Of a DNA stretch of 64,000 nt, positions 16,398 to 24,169 are shown piece after piece. Positions within the stretch are counted from its first letter, which is position 1; the number at the start of each line of letters is the position of its first letter. Below the pieces are notes generated by a model. That model saw only the letters and a list, made by a program, of their open reading frames with translations, did no database searches and was not told the origin of the DNA. Both the position numbers and the translations under genes were made by a program. This DNA comes from an uncultured Bacillota bacterium (GTDB lineage: Bacteria; Bacillota_I; Bacilli_A; RFN20; CAG-288), in contig CASDVP010000008.1 in assembly GCA_949284445.1 (NCBI GenBank), positions 1 through 64,000 on the forward strand, in the 5' to 3' direction.

Positions 16398-17293
16398 ACA
16401 CATTTAACTTGATTGATGATAGAGTAACTTTTATCGATAGTCCTGATTTTTTTGATAAAATCGCTCTAGTCGCTCATAATTGTTATCAGGTCAAAGAAAA
16501 AGATCATGACAGCAATATCGCTTTTATATCTCGATTGATCAATAATCATCATTTAGCGATGATCGAGCATTATCGCTTCCTTTTTTCGATTGATAAAGAA
16601 CATTATTTAGCTTTCAAAGACCTGGGAAATCCCTTTATAAAATTGCTCAAACCGGTCAATAGCTTTAGCAACGTTTATTTATTATCAACTTCTTTACGAC
16701 CTTTATTAGAAGGAAAAACTGAACGTGAACTCGCTCTTTTTCATTATTTAGAAAGAGCTTTGCCAGATGCTATCAAATCAGTGCTATTTCCCCAATTGCC
16801 TTTAGGTGAAAGCGCGACTTTAGTTGATCTAAAGGAATATGAATCCATACTTTCAAATGATGAATATGATGAATTAGCTTTTTTCACATATCAGCTGATC
16901 ACAGATCGTGGTGTCACTCATGAGCTTGTCCGACACCGTCCTTGTTCTTTTGCTCAAGAATCCACTCGCTATTGTAACTATACTAAAGATAAATTTTCTA
17001 ATTCGTTAACCTTTATCAAGCCTCTTCGATATCAAGAGTTCCAAAAGGTATTTGATACATATTTTCAAACGGTTACAGATACTTATTTTGAATTGATTAA
17101 TAAAGGCGCTAAACCTGAAGAAGCGCGAGCAGTTCTTCCTAATTCATTAAAAGCATCGATCATGGTTTCGGCTGACTTGAAAGAATGGAAACACATCTTT
17201 TCGTTAAGAATTTCACCATTTGCACATCCAGATATTTCACGTGTGATCTCAAAGGTTATGGCTGATATGACCGATAGAGGTATCCTCAAATGA
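16394..17293 (+). CDS. thyX: Flavin-dependent thymidylate synthase ThyX
   Basis: A 299-residue ThyX. The signature RHRxxSxxxxSxR appears as RHRPCSFAQESTR near residue 180; the FAD/dUMP-binding segments HHLAMIEHYRF and ARAVLPNSLKASIMVSADLKEWKHIFSLR are also recognisable. It makes dTMP from dUMP using methylene-THF and reduced flavin, without needing DHFR in the same cycle as ThyA. The start overlaps the pheT stop (ATGA). An uncommon choice for Bacilli, most of which use ThyA. Confidence 0.93.
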   Translation: MNTFNLIDDRVTFIDSPDFFDKIALVAHNCYQVKEKDHDSNIAFISRLINNHHLAMIEHYRFLFSIDKEHYLAFKDLGNPFIKLLKPVNSFSNVYLLSTSLRPLLEGKTERELALFHYLERALPDAIKSVLFPQLPLGESATLVDLKEYESILSNDEYDELAFFTYQLITDRGVTHELVRHRPCSFAQESTRYCNYTKDKFSNSLTFIKPLRYQEFQKVFDTYFQTVTDTYFELINKGAKPEEARAVLPNSLKASIMVSADLKEWKHIFSLRISPFAHPDISRVISKVMADMTDRGILK

Positions 17294-17769
17294 AACTGCC
17301 AACTATACCGATAAAAAAACTCGAACAATTCAGTGAGCCTATAAATGTTGATCTCTTATTGACTGAAGAAGAGAAGAAACGACTTATCGGTGTCTATGAT
17401 GTTACTAACATATCGTGCTCCTATAAATTGACTGGTAACGGTCAGTTTTATAGCATCGAGATATTTGCTGAAGCCGATTTTACTGTTTTAGATAATCACA
17501 CATTTCAAAAAGTGATTGTTCATGTTGCTGATGATGCTGATTTATCATTAGATACTGATAATCCAGAAAGCAGCGATATCGCTAAAGGATATGATGGATA
17601 TTATGATTTACGACCAGCCTTTTTAGCCTTGATTTTTTCTATGGCGCCGTTAGACTATTCCTCACAGCCGTTAAATAAGATTGAAAATTCAGACTTCACA
17701 TTCATGTCTGAAGATGAATACCAAGACGAAAAGGCTAAACAAAACAATCCTTTCTCCAAATTAAACTGA
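17290..17769 (+). CDS. YceD/DUF177-family protein
   Basis: A 159-residue protein matching the YceD (DUF177) layout: KLPTIPIKKLEQF start, a VTNISCSYKLTGNGQFYSIEIFAEADFTV beta segment in part, YYDLRPAFLALIFSMAPL in place of the family's (D)LRPLLLEQLLLALP, and NPFSKL at the end. The family's C-terminal CKGLC-type cysteines are missing. YceD proteins affect 23S rRNA/large-subunit biogenesis and usually precede rpmF (L32). Here no rpmF follows; a terminator does. The start overlaps thyX (ATGA) with AGAGGT upstream. Family assignment moderately sure. Confidence 0.6.
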   Translation: MKLPTIPIKKLEQFSEPINVDLLLTEEEKKRLIGVYDVTNISCSYKLTGNGQFYSIEIFAEADFTVLDNHTFQKVIVHVADDADLSLDTDNPESSDIAKGYDGYYDLRPAFLALIFSMAPLDYSSQPLNKIENSDFTFMSEDEYQDEKAKQNNPFSKLN

Positions 17770-17791
17770 AATTTTATTGTTTTATCCCACT

Positions 17792-17816
17792 GCTGACCAC
17801 TTTGGTCAGCTTTTTT
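17792..17816 (+). terminator. Intrinsic terminator after yceD
   Basis: GCTGACCA (17792-17799) pairs with TGGTCAGC (17803-17810) across a CTT loop, followed by TTTTTT. It ends the divIB-to-yceD unit. Confidence 0.9.
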
Positions 17817-17905
17817 CTTCTGTCTTCAAATCGCGTAAAACTAGGGCTTTTAGAGAAAGTAAATCAAATTATATATGAAAAAAAATAAAATTATTGTTTT
17901 CTGTA

Positions 17906-17934
17906 TTGCATTTATGTGGGCTAAAGTGTAAAAT
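17906..17934 (+). promoter_or_regulatory. Promoter of mraZ-rsmH-ftsL-like unit
   Basis: TTGCAT (17906-17911), 17-bp spacer, TAAAAT (17929-17934). Transcription would start near 17941, only ~18 nt before the mraZ ATG. Three of the four MraZ boxes overlap the spacer and -10 element. Confidence 0.65.
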
Positions 17935-17952
17935 AGTGGGCGAAAGTGGTAA
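17913..17952 (+). promoter_or_regulatory. Four MraZ-binding boxes at 10-bp spacing
   Basis: GTG cores at 17916, 17926, 17936 and 17946 sit in ATGTGGGCT, AAAGTGTAAA, ATAGTGGGCG and AAAGTGGTAA. The exact 10-bp period and the AAAGTG(T/G) form match the operators bound by MraZ in Mollicutes, and GTGGG matches those in proteobacteria. One ring of MraZ could cover all four, giving autoregulation of mraZ. Confidence 0.8.
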
Positions 17953-17958
17953 TCAGAA

Positions 17959-18405
17959 ATGTTTTATGGTCAGAAAGAAGCGGCTATCGATGAAAAAGGA
18001 CGTTTAGTTCTACCAGCCTTATATCGTTATGATATTCAAGGTCAAAATTGTTTTGTTTGCTACGGATTAGATGGTTGCATTGAGCTTTACCCCCAAAGCA
18101 TCTTTGAAAAAATTGAAGCTAACTTCAGCAATAATTCTTTCGAAACAGATGCTAAAGCTCGTCGTGTAAAACGTGTATTCCTCAGCAACTCATACAATGT
18201 CAACATCGATTCTCATAATCGTATTCTTATACCTAAAACATTGATCGATAAAACTAATACTGGGAAAAAAGTCGTGATACTTGGTATTGGTGATCACTTA
18301 CAAATTTGGGATCAAGAAGCTTATGAAGCAGTAAGTTTAGAAGAAGAAAAAAGCTTTGCTTCAGATGCCCAAAGCTTAGTCGCAAACGGTGATGAGCGAA
18401 TTTAA
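17959..18405 (+). CDS. mraZ: MraZ, regulator of the division operon
   Basis: A 148-residue protein with two AbrB-like SpoVT/MazE halves, each with the DxxxR motif (DEKGR near residue 12 and DSHNR near 88). MraZ forms octameric or dodecameric rings that bind 10-bp-spaced repeats ahead of its own gene; such boxes are present directly upstream. No strong Shine-Dalgarno precedes the ATG; AGTGG of box 4 is the only G-rich element. The gene overlaps rsmH by 14 bases. Confidence 0.95.
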   Translation: MFYGQKEAAIDEKGRLVLPALYRYDIQGQNCFVCYGLDGCIELYPQSIFEKIEANFSNNSFETDAKARRVKRVFLSNSYNVNIDSHNRILIPKTLIDKTNTGKKVVILGIGDHLQIWDQEAYEAVSLEEEKSFASDAQSLVANGDERI

Positions 18406-19342
18406 TTATCACCAACCAGTTCTATTAGAAGAAGTGTTAAGCTTTCTTCCCAATAAGAAAAAACTGGTTTATGTCGATATGACATTAGGCAGAGCTGGGC
18501 ATGCTTCAGCTATACTGTCTAAATTGTACAAAGGTTCAGTATTTTATGGATTTGATAAAGATGCTCAAGCTATAGAATACTCAAAGAAACGACTTTCAAC
18601 TTTTGAGAAGAAAATACAGCTGAATTTTGTACAAAGTCCGTATTCGACTGCTATCGATACATTGCAAAATAGTGGATTGATGGGAGCCGATTTCATCCTG
18701 TTTGATATAGGTGTCTCTTCGCCGCAATTCGATGATCCTGAAAGAGGATTTTCGTACCGCTATGACTCATTCTTAGATATGAGAATGAATCAAAAGCAAG
18801 ACTTAACAGCGTACAAAGTTATTAACACCTATAATGAGCAGCAGCTGAACCACGTCTTTCATGACTTGGGACAGTGCGACAATTATCACCGTGTGGTGAA
18901 AGCTATATTGCAAACTAGGGAAAAGAAACCGATAGAAACCACCTTCGAATTGGTCGATATCATCAAATCAAATCTACCTTCCTACGAACTGAAGAAAGTT
19001 GGACATCCTGCTAAACAGTTTTTTTTAGGAATCAGGTATGAAGTCAACGGTGAAATCGATGAATTGAAAACGGGGCTTAATAAAGCCATCAGTTTCCTTA
19101 ATCCTGGTGGTAGACTCGTCATCATCTCCTTTAATTCTGAAGAAGACAAGATCGTTAAAAATCTCTTTCAAAAAGTCAGCAAACCAAAACCTACTAACAA
19201 ATACCTACCTCAAGACGACGAAGAACTCGACTATATACAGCTGACTAAAAAACCATTAAAAGCATCTTCAAAAGAGATTGAAATAAATAATAGAGCTAAA
19301 TCTGCTATACTCAGAGCTCTGGAAAGGAAAAGAAAAAGATGA
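18392..19342 (+). CDS. rsmH: 16S rRNA m4C1402 methyltransferase RsmH
   Basis: A 316-residue RsmH/MraW: HQPVLLEEVLSFL at the start, SAM-binding YVDMTLGRAGHASAIL (the usual GGAGHS is GRAGHA), DFILFDIGVSSPQFD, ERGFSYRYDSFLDMRM, and a C-terminal NPGGRLVIISFNSEED. It N4-methylates C1402 of 16S rRNA at the P site. ATG 18392 is taken as start; a GTG three bases earlier is the alternative. Standard mraZ-rsmH pairing. Confidence 0.95.
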   Translation: MSEFNYHQPVLLEEVLSFLPNKKKLVYVDMTLGRAGHASAILSKLYKGSVFYGFDKDAQAIEYSKKRLSTFEKKIQLNFVQSPYSTAIDTLQNSGLMGADFILFDIGVSSPQFDDPERGFSYRYDSFLDMRMNQKQDLTAYKVINTYNEQQLNHVFHDLGQCDNYHRVVKAILQTREKKPIETTFELVDIIKSNLPSYELKKVGHPAKQFFLGIRYEVNGEIDELKTGLNKAISFLNPGGRLVIISFNSEEDKIVKNLFQKVSKPKPTNKYLPQDDEELDYIQLTKKPLKASSKEIEINNRAKSAILRALERKRKR

Positions 19343-19575
19343 AAGATAGGTTACACCGTACTGGTGTGAAAAAAGTTAACCATCTTATTAAAACAGCAAG
19401 CATAACAATTGCTTGTTTGGCTTTTTCTTTTGCTTTGTTGATCACGGTTATCTGTATCAATGTGACGGCGCAAAATAAATATTTAAACGAAAATGTCGTC
19501 AGTAATTATGTACAGGTAAATTATCAAACTGAAGACGAAACTAATACAATTTTGTTAGATCGCAGCGATAAATAA
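19339..19575 (+). CDS. FtsL-like small division membrane protein
   Basis: A 78-residue protein with a basic N-terminal tail (residues 1-~19), one membrane segment (~22-44) and a short outer tail with little coiled-coil character. Its position directly after rsmH (ATGA overlap), its size and its bitopic topology match FtsL, which is poorly conserved in sequence. The outer part is shorter than usual (~34 residues). Identification rests on context and topology; it could be another small membrane protein. Confidence 0.5.
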   Translation: MKDRLHRTGVKKVNHLIKTASITIACLAFSFALLITVICINVTAQNKYLNENVVSNYVQVNYQTEDETNTILLDRSDK

Positions 19576-19621
19576 CTGCTTGTGATACCTCCTTTCTAAT
19601 TATGCTATCCAAATAGCATAC

Positions 19622-19655
19622 AAAAAAAGCCGCATTCCCTCTAGCGGCTTTTTTG
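19622..19655. terminator. Bidirectional terminator between ftsL-like gene and thrS
   Basis: AAAAAAA-GCCGC (19622-19633) and GCGGC-TTTTTT (19644-19654) form a stem flanked by A and T runs, so it can stop transcription from both converging units. A further perfect hairpin TATGCTAT/ATAGCATA lies at 19601-19620. Confidence 0.85.
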
Positions 19656-19683
19656 TTTGCATCAATAATAAACTATTGAAGAA

Positions 19684-21609
19684 TTATTTACGATAGCAAG
19701 CACGAGTTTTGATGTCGGTCTGGACTAATTTGACAAATTCGTTAAGACTGATCGTTCTAGCGTCTTTAGAGCCATGGATACGATAATTGATAGTTGAATT
19801 TAAAGATTCTTGCTTTCCGATAACGACTGTATATGAGACTTTCATCGTTTGAGAATCGTGGAATTTATAACCTAATTTTTCATTTCTATCATCTAAAGAT
19901 GCACGGATTCCGAGCCTGGTGAGACGATCAAGAACATGCTTTGCATATTTCATCTGATCGCTATCAGTGTTGTTGACGACGAGAAGTCTGACTTGTTCAG
20001 GCGCTAACCAAGTCGGGAAGGAACCTTTGAAATTTTCAGTGATGATACCGACGAATCTTTCGATAGAACCGAAGATCGCACGGTGTAACATGACGGGTTC
20101 TTTTTCTTGTCCATCTTTATCGATATAGGTGCATTTGAAACGATGCGGTAATTGCATATCTAATTGAATGGTTCCGCATTGCCAGATACGATTTAAAGAA
20201 TCTTTAAATTTGAAGTCTAATTTAGGTCCATAGAAAGCACCATCTCCAGGATTGACCTTATATGGAATCTTATTTTCTTCTAAGCATTCTTTTAATGTAG
20301 CTTCTGCTTTATTCCAAGTCGATATTTTGCCAACATATTTATCAAGCGGTCTTGTTGATAGCTCGATATGATATTGCAAATTGAACAAGGAATAAACTTC
20401 ATCGAAGATCTTCAATAATCTTCTGATCTCTTCACCGATTTGATCAAAGGCGATGAAGATATGCGCATCATCCTGTGTGAAAGCACGGACACGGAATAAG
20501 CCGTTTAATGCTCCTGAGGCTTCATGGCGATGAACTAAGCCTAATTCAGCGACACGGTAAGGTAAATCGCGATAGGAATGAAGCTGGTTTTGATAGACGA
20601 GAATAGCGCCAGGACAATTCATCGGCTTGATAGCAAATGGCTTCTTATCGACCTTAGTGATATACATATTTTCTTTGTATTCATGCCAGTGACCAGAAGT
20701 TTCCCAAAGAGTTCTCGATAACATTTGAGGAGTCATGACCATGTTATAGCCATTCTTCATCATCAATTCCCAATAGTAGTTTTCTAATTGGTGACGCAAT
20801 AACATACCGTTTGGAAGCCAGAAAGGAAGTCCGGGTCCATAATCAGAAATCATGAATAAACCCATTTCCCTTCCGATCTTTTTATGGTCGCTCTCTTTTC
20901 TCTCTTCTAAAAGATGTAAATAATCTTCGAGATCTTTTTCAGAGAAAAATGCCGTTCCATATATTCTTGTCAAAGAATCGTTATCTTTATTTCCTTGGAA
21001 ATAACAAGCCGAGATTGAAAGCAATTTTACCGCTTTGATTTCCCCAGTGGATTTGAGATGTGGACCTAAGCACAAATCAGTAAAATCACCTTGTGTGTAT
21101 ATAGAGATAGGTGCATTTTTTTCTTTTAATTCATCGATATGAATCAATTTATACTTTTGACCTTTAAAGATATCTTTGGCTTCTTCATAAGAGATATCAC
21201 GTCTGACGATCTTTTCATTTTTCTTGATGATCGCCTTCATTTCATTCTCGATTTTAGGTAAATCTTCGGTTTCAGAGATAGGTTTGGCAAATTTGATATC
21301 ATAGAAGAAACCTTCTTCTGTAGATGGACCATAAGCAAACATAGCATCAGGATATAAATGTTTGACAGCTTCAGCCAAAAGATGGGCAGCAGAATGGCGT
21401 AAGATTTCAATGGCTTCTGGGGATGACTTGGTGATAACTTCAAAGGAGCAATCATGAGTGACCGGCTCACTTAAATCTTGCAAATTGCCGTCTACTTTCA
21501 CACAAATTGCAGATTTTGCTAAAGATAGAGAGATAGCTTTGCAAGCATCTAAGCCAGTAATGTTATCATTAACTTCTTTAACAGAACCATCTAATAATTT
21601 TAATTTCAT
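19684..21609 (-). CDS. thrS: Threonyl-tRNA synthetase
   Basis: A 641-residue ThrRS with a TGS domain (residues 1-~62), the editing domain with HSAAHLLA near 72 and the C-H zinc pair later, the class II core (LGLVHRHEASGALNGLFRVRAFTQDDAHIF, MNCPGAI, HRAIFGSIERF) and the anticodon-binding domain (APEQVRLLVVN). It charges tRNA-Thr and edits Ser-tRNA. GAAGG precedes the ATG. No T-box leader fits the short 42-nt gap to the ROK gene, so expression probably comes from the pyk promoter or a weak internal one. Confidence 0.97.
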   Translation of the reverse strand: MKLKLLDGSVKEVNDNITGLDACKAISLSLAKSAICVKVDGNLQDLSEPVTHDCSFEVITKSSPEAIEILRHSAAHLLAEAVKHLYPDAMFAYGPSTEEGFFYDIKFAKPISETEDLPKIENEMKAIIKKNEKIVRRDISYEEAKDIFKGQKYKLIHIDELKEKNAPISIYTQGDFTDLCLGPHLKSTGEIKAVKLLSISACYFQGNKDNDSLTRIYGTAFFSEKDLEDYLHLLEERKESDHKKIGREMGLFMISDYGPGLPFWLPNGMLLRHQLENYYWELMMKNGYNMVMTPQMLSRTLWETSGHWHEYKENMYITKVDKKPFAIKPMNCPGAILVYQNQLHSYRDLPYRVAELGLVHRHEASGALNGLFRVRAFTQDDAHIFIAFDQIGEEIRRLLKIFDEVYSLFNLQYHIELSTRPLDKYVGKISTWNKAEATLKECLEENKIPYKVNPGDGAFYGPKLDFKFKDSLNRIWQCGTIQLDMQLPHRFKCTYIDKDGQEKEPVMLHRAIFGSIERFVGIITENFKGSFPTWLAPEQVRLLVVNNTDSDQMKYAKHVLDRLTRLGIRASLDDRNEKLGYKFHDSQTMKVSYTVVIGKQESLNSTINYRIHGSKDARTISLNEFVKLVQTDIKTRACYRK

Positions 21610-21651
21610 AGGACTAACCTTCTTTCAATAACAAATTAAAATTTATATAAA

Positions 21652-22524
21652 CTAATCTAATAGAGGCAAACAAGCAGCTCCACAAATGCCGACATCTTGA
21701 GCAAATTTGGCAATCTTGAAACGGATTGGATTGAGATGCCAAGAAGCGATAGAAGCATTTGAAACTTTCTGTAAGTCATCGAGAAAGACATCAGATGATT
21801 GAATGACACCACCGCTCAATGCATAAGATTGGCAATTGAATAAAATGTGTAAATTTCCGAACCAAAGACCAAGTAATCTCAACCAAATGTTGTAGACTTT
21901 GATATATTTTTCATCATTCATTCGCACATGATTAAAAAACTCAGCTGCATTCTCAACATGTACACCATTGAGTGCACAAAGTCTTACAATACCCTTGCCA
22001 GAACAAAGATATTCAGTTTCATAGAATTTTTCATTATATTCGATCATCATTCTTCCACCTTCAAGTGGTAAATCGATCATTTCACCATTATGAATGACAC
22101 CGAGACCGATACCAGAAGAAATAGTGATGAAAGCTGAATCAGTAAAGCCTTTATTAACGCCATAATAAGCTTCTACTAATGCCGAGCAGTTGCCGTCATT
22201 GGCGATACGAATTTTAGCATTTGGAAAAGTATCAACAAAACGAGAATAAAAATCGAATCCGAGCTCTAAGCCTAAATTTCCGCATCTGCCAACTTGGTTA
22301 TGAGAAACAACTCCACAGATTGAAACACCGATGCCGCGAATGTCGGCATGAGCTTCTTCAGAAACTTCAATAATTAATTCTTTCATTCTCTCGAAGAGTT
22401 TTTCACCGTCATCGTGAACAGTAGGACCTCGTCGTACAGAAAGAATATTCATATCCTTATCGACAACAGCAGCACGGAGATTAGTGCCTCCGCAATCAAT
22501 CGCAATAACTTTATCTAAATTCAT
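21652..22524 (-). CDS. ROK-family sugar kinase (glucokinase type)
   Basis: A 290-residue ROK protein. The phosphate-binding AIDCGGTNLRAAVVD start, GIGVSICGVV, IANDGNCSAL, SSGIGLGVI and the adenosine-region YALSGGVI are clear. The ROK zinc signature (CxCGxxGCxE) is not recognisable; YLCSGKGI stands in its place. It lies seven bases after pyk without a visible Shine-Dalgarno, so translation is probably coupled. Phosphorylation of glucose or another hexose feeding glycolysis is likely; the exact sugar is not determined. Confidence 0.85.
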   Translation of the reverse strand: MNLDKVIAIDCGGTNLRAAVVDKDMNILSVRRGPTVHDDGEKLFERMKELIIEVSEEAHADIRGIGVSICGVVSHNQVGRCGNLGLELGFDFYSRFVDTFPNAKIRIANDGNCSALVEAYYGVNKGFTDSAFITISSGIGLGVIHNGEMIDLPLEGGRMMIEYNEKFYETEYLCSGKGIVRLCALNGVHVENAAEFFNHVRMNDEKYIKVYNIWLRLLGLWFGNLHILFNCQSYALSGGVIQSSDVFLDDLQKVSNASIASWHLNPIRFKIAKFAQDVGICGAACLPLLD

Positions 22525-22531
22525 AATTTAT

Positions 22532-23995
22532 TTAGTCTAAATCGACTACCCCGTTCTCATTTAAAGTCAAAACTTTTAAGAAGTTAGTTTTGCCTGCGCC
22601 AACTGGTGTACCACCAGTCAAGATGATTTTAGAACCATTAGGAAGATTATAATCTTTTGCTATTTTTAAAGAAAGAACTTCCATTTCTTCAACAAATTGA
22701 GGAACCTTATTAACTTTATATGGATAGTTTGCATAATAAAGCATTGAATGCGCTAATACATCATCATCAGACGAGACAACAAAGACGGGGCAAATAGGTC
22801 TAGTTTTAGAAATTCTGACAGCAGTAGAACCGCTGACTGAGAAACAAACGATCAATTTAGCATTGATCAATTGGGCAGTATCTGATACTGCAGCTGCGAT
22901 AGCATCATTCGTTGTTTTTGATGATGAATCAAATGCTAGATGAGATGATTTCTCATAATCGAAACGTTCTTCCATGGTTTTGGCGATGCGAGCCTGCATT
23001 TGAACGGCTTCAACTGGATAATCACCATTAGCGGATTCACCTGAAAGCATAACAGCATCTGTACCTTCTTCGATTGACCAAGCTACATCAGAAACTTCAG
23101 CTCTAGTCGGATATGGATTGCGTATCATCGAATCGAGCATTTGGGTTGCTGTGATCACAGGTTTACCTAATTTACGGCATTTTTCAATAATAGCCTTTTG
23201 ATATACAGGAACCATTTCTGGTGGAATCTCAATACCTAAATCACCTCTTGCGATCATAATACCATCAGATTCTTTGATGATATCGTCTAAATTTTCGATA
23301 GCTTCAGTATTCTCAATTTTTGAGAAAATCAAGATGTTGTCACCATGATGCTCATGGAAAAGATTTCGTATTTCCTGGATATCTTTAACGTTTCTAACAA
23401 AGGAAGCAGAACATAAATCAACATGGTTTTCACAGCCGAAGATCAGATCAGATTTATCTTGTTCAGATAAATAATCCATTGTCAAATGTGCGCCAGGGCA
23501 ATTGACACCGCGGCGATCATTACAGGTGTGGTCATTCAAGGCTTCAACAATCAATTCGCGATTAGTTTCATCTTTTTCTTTGACAACGAATTCTAAGTTG
23601 CCATCGTCTAAACGAATGTGAGAACCGATTTCGGCATCATTATAAAGATTTGTATATGTGACGCCAAAAGCTTTATTGTCGCCTAATTTTTCGGTTCCCA
23701 TATATATTCTGACAATATCACCAATCTTAAAAGTTGCTTTGCCAGAAACGAATTTACCAGTTCGAATCTCAGGACCTTTAGTGTCTAAGCAAATAGGGAT
23801 TATCAAATCCTCTTCTTTTTCAATCTCCCGTAAAGTTTTAATCTTCTTGAGCTGTTCCTCATGGTCGCCATGTGAAAAATTCAGTCTCATGCATGACATG
23901 CCGCTAGCTAAAAGCTTTTTCATAGTCTCTTTATCTTGAGAAGCAGGTCCAATCGTGCAGACAATTTTAGTTTTTTTGTCAATGAGATATTTCAT
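22532..23995 (-). CDS. pyk: Pyruvate kinase
   Basis: A 487-residue pyruvate kinase: TKIVCTIGPAS, MRLNFSHGDHEEQ, CLDTKGPEIRTG, the B domain (~75-165), SKIENTEAIENLDDI, IMIARGDLGIEIP and PVITATQMLDSM are all present. The C-terminal regulatory domain ends with SKIILTGGTPVGAGKTN; the extra PEP-utiliser-like domain of Bacillus Pyk is absent. It makes ATP and pyruvate from PEP. AAAGGAG precedes the ATG. First gene of pyk-ROK-thrS. Confidence 0.97.
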   Translation of the reverse strand: MKYLIDKKTKIVCTIGPASQDKETMKKLLASGMSCMRLNFSHGDHEEQLKKIKTLREIEKEEDLIIPICLDTKGPEIRTGKFVSGKATFKIGDIVRIYMGTEKLGDNKAFGVTYTNLYNDAEIGSHIRLDDGNLEFVVKEKDETNRELIVEALNDHTCNDRRGVNCPGAHLTMDYLSEQDKSDLIFGCENHVDLCSASFVRNVKDIQEIRNLFHEHHGDNILIFSKIENTEAIENLDDIIKESDGIMIARGDLGIEIPPEMVPVYQKAIIEKCRKLGKPVITATQMLDSMIRNPYPTRAEVSDVAWSIEEGTDAVMLSGESANGDYPVEAVQMQARIAKTMEERFDYEKSSHLAFDSSSKTTNDAIAAAVSDTAQLINAKLIVCFSVSGSTAVRISKTRPICPVFVVSSDDDVLAHSMLYYANYPYKVNKVPQFVEEMEVLSLKIAKDYNLPNGSKIILTGGTPVGAGKTNFLKVLTLNENGVVDLD

Positions 23996-24090
23996 TCTGA
24001 CACTCCTTTGAAATAAATACTAAATTTTTATAATCAATATATAAACCTAAAATATTTTAAACACATATAGTAAAAAAAACAATAAATTAG

Positions 24091-24135
24091 AAATGTTGTA
24101 AAGCACTTTTTATATAGTATTAAGAGACAACATTT
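24091..24135. repeat. Inverted repeat in the pyk/dnaB divergent spacer
   Basis: AAATGTTGT (24091-24099) and ACAACATTT (24127-24135) are perfect 9-bp inverted arms separated by 27 bp. The right arm touches the -35 region of the dnaB promoter. It may be an operator or a DNA looping site. Confidence 0.5.
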
Positions 24136-24154
24136 ATTACTTGCTATTTTCATT

Positions 24155-24163
24155 TGGTATAAT
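24155..24163 (+). promoter_or_regulatory. Extended -10 promoter of dnaB, leaderless type
   Basis: TGGTATAAT is a complete extended -10 element. It ends six bases before the dnaB ATG, so transcription should start at or next to the A of the start codon. No good -35 and no Shine-Dalgarno are present. Confidence 0.6.
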
Positions 24164-24169
24164 TTAATT

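Noticed and set aside
17770..17958. rpmF (L32) after the yceD-like gene
   Set aside because: All frames were read; no Cys-containing L32 sequence is present and a terminator follows at once.
21610..21651. T-box riboswitch for thrS
   Set aside because: The gap to the upstream gene is 42 nt, far too short for a T-box, and no T-box consensus is visible.
24141..24163. TTGCTA and TATAAT as a classical promoter for dnaB
   Set aside because: The spacer is only 11 bp. The extended -10 TGGTATAAT explains the site better.
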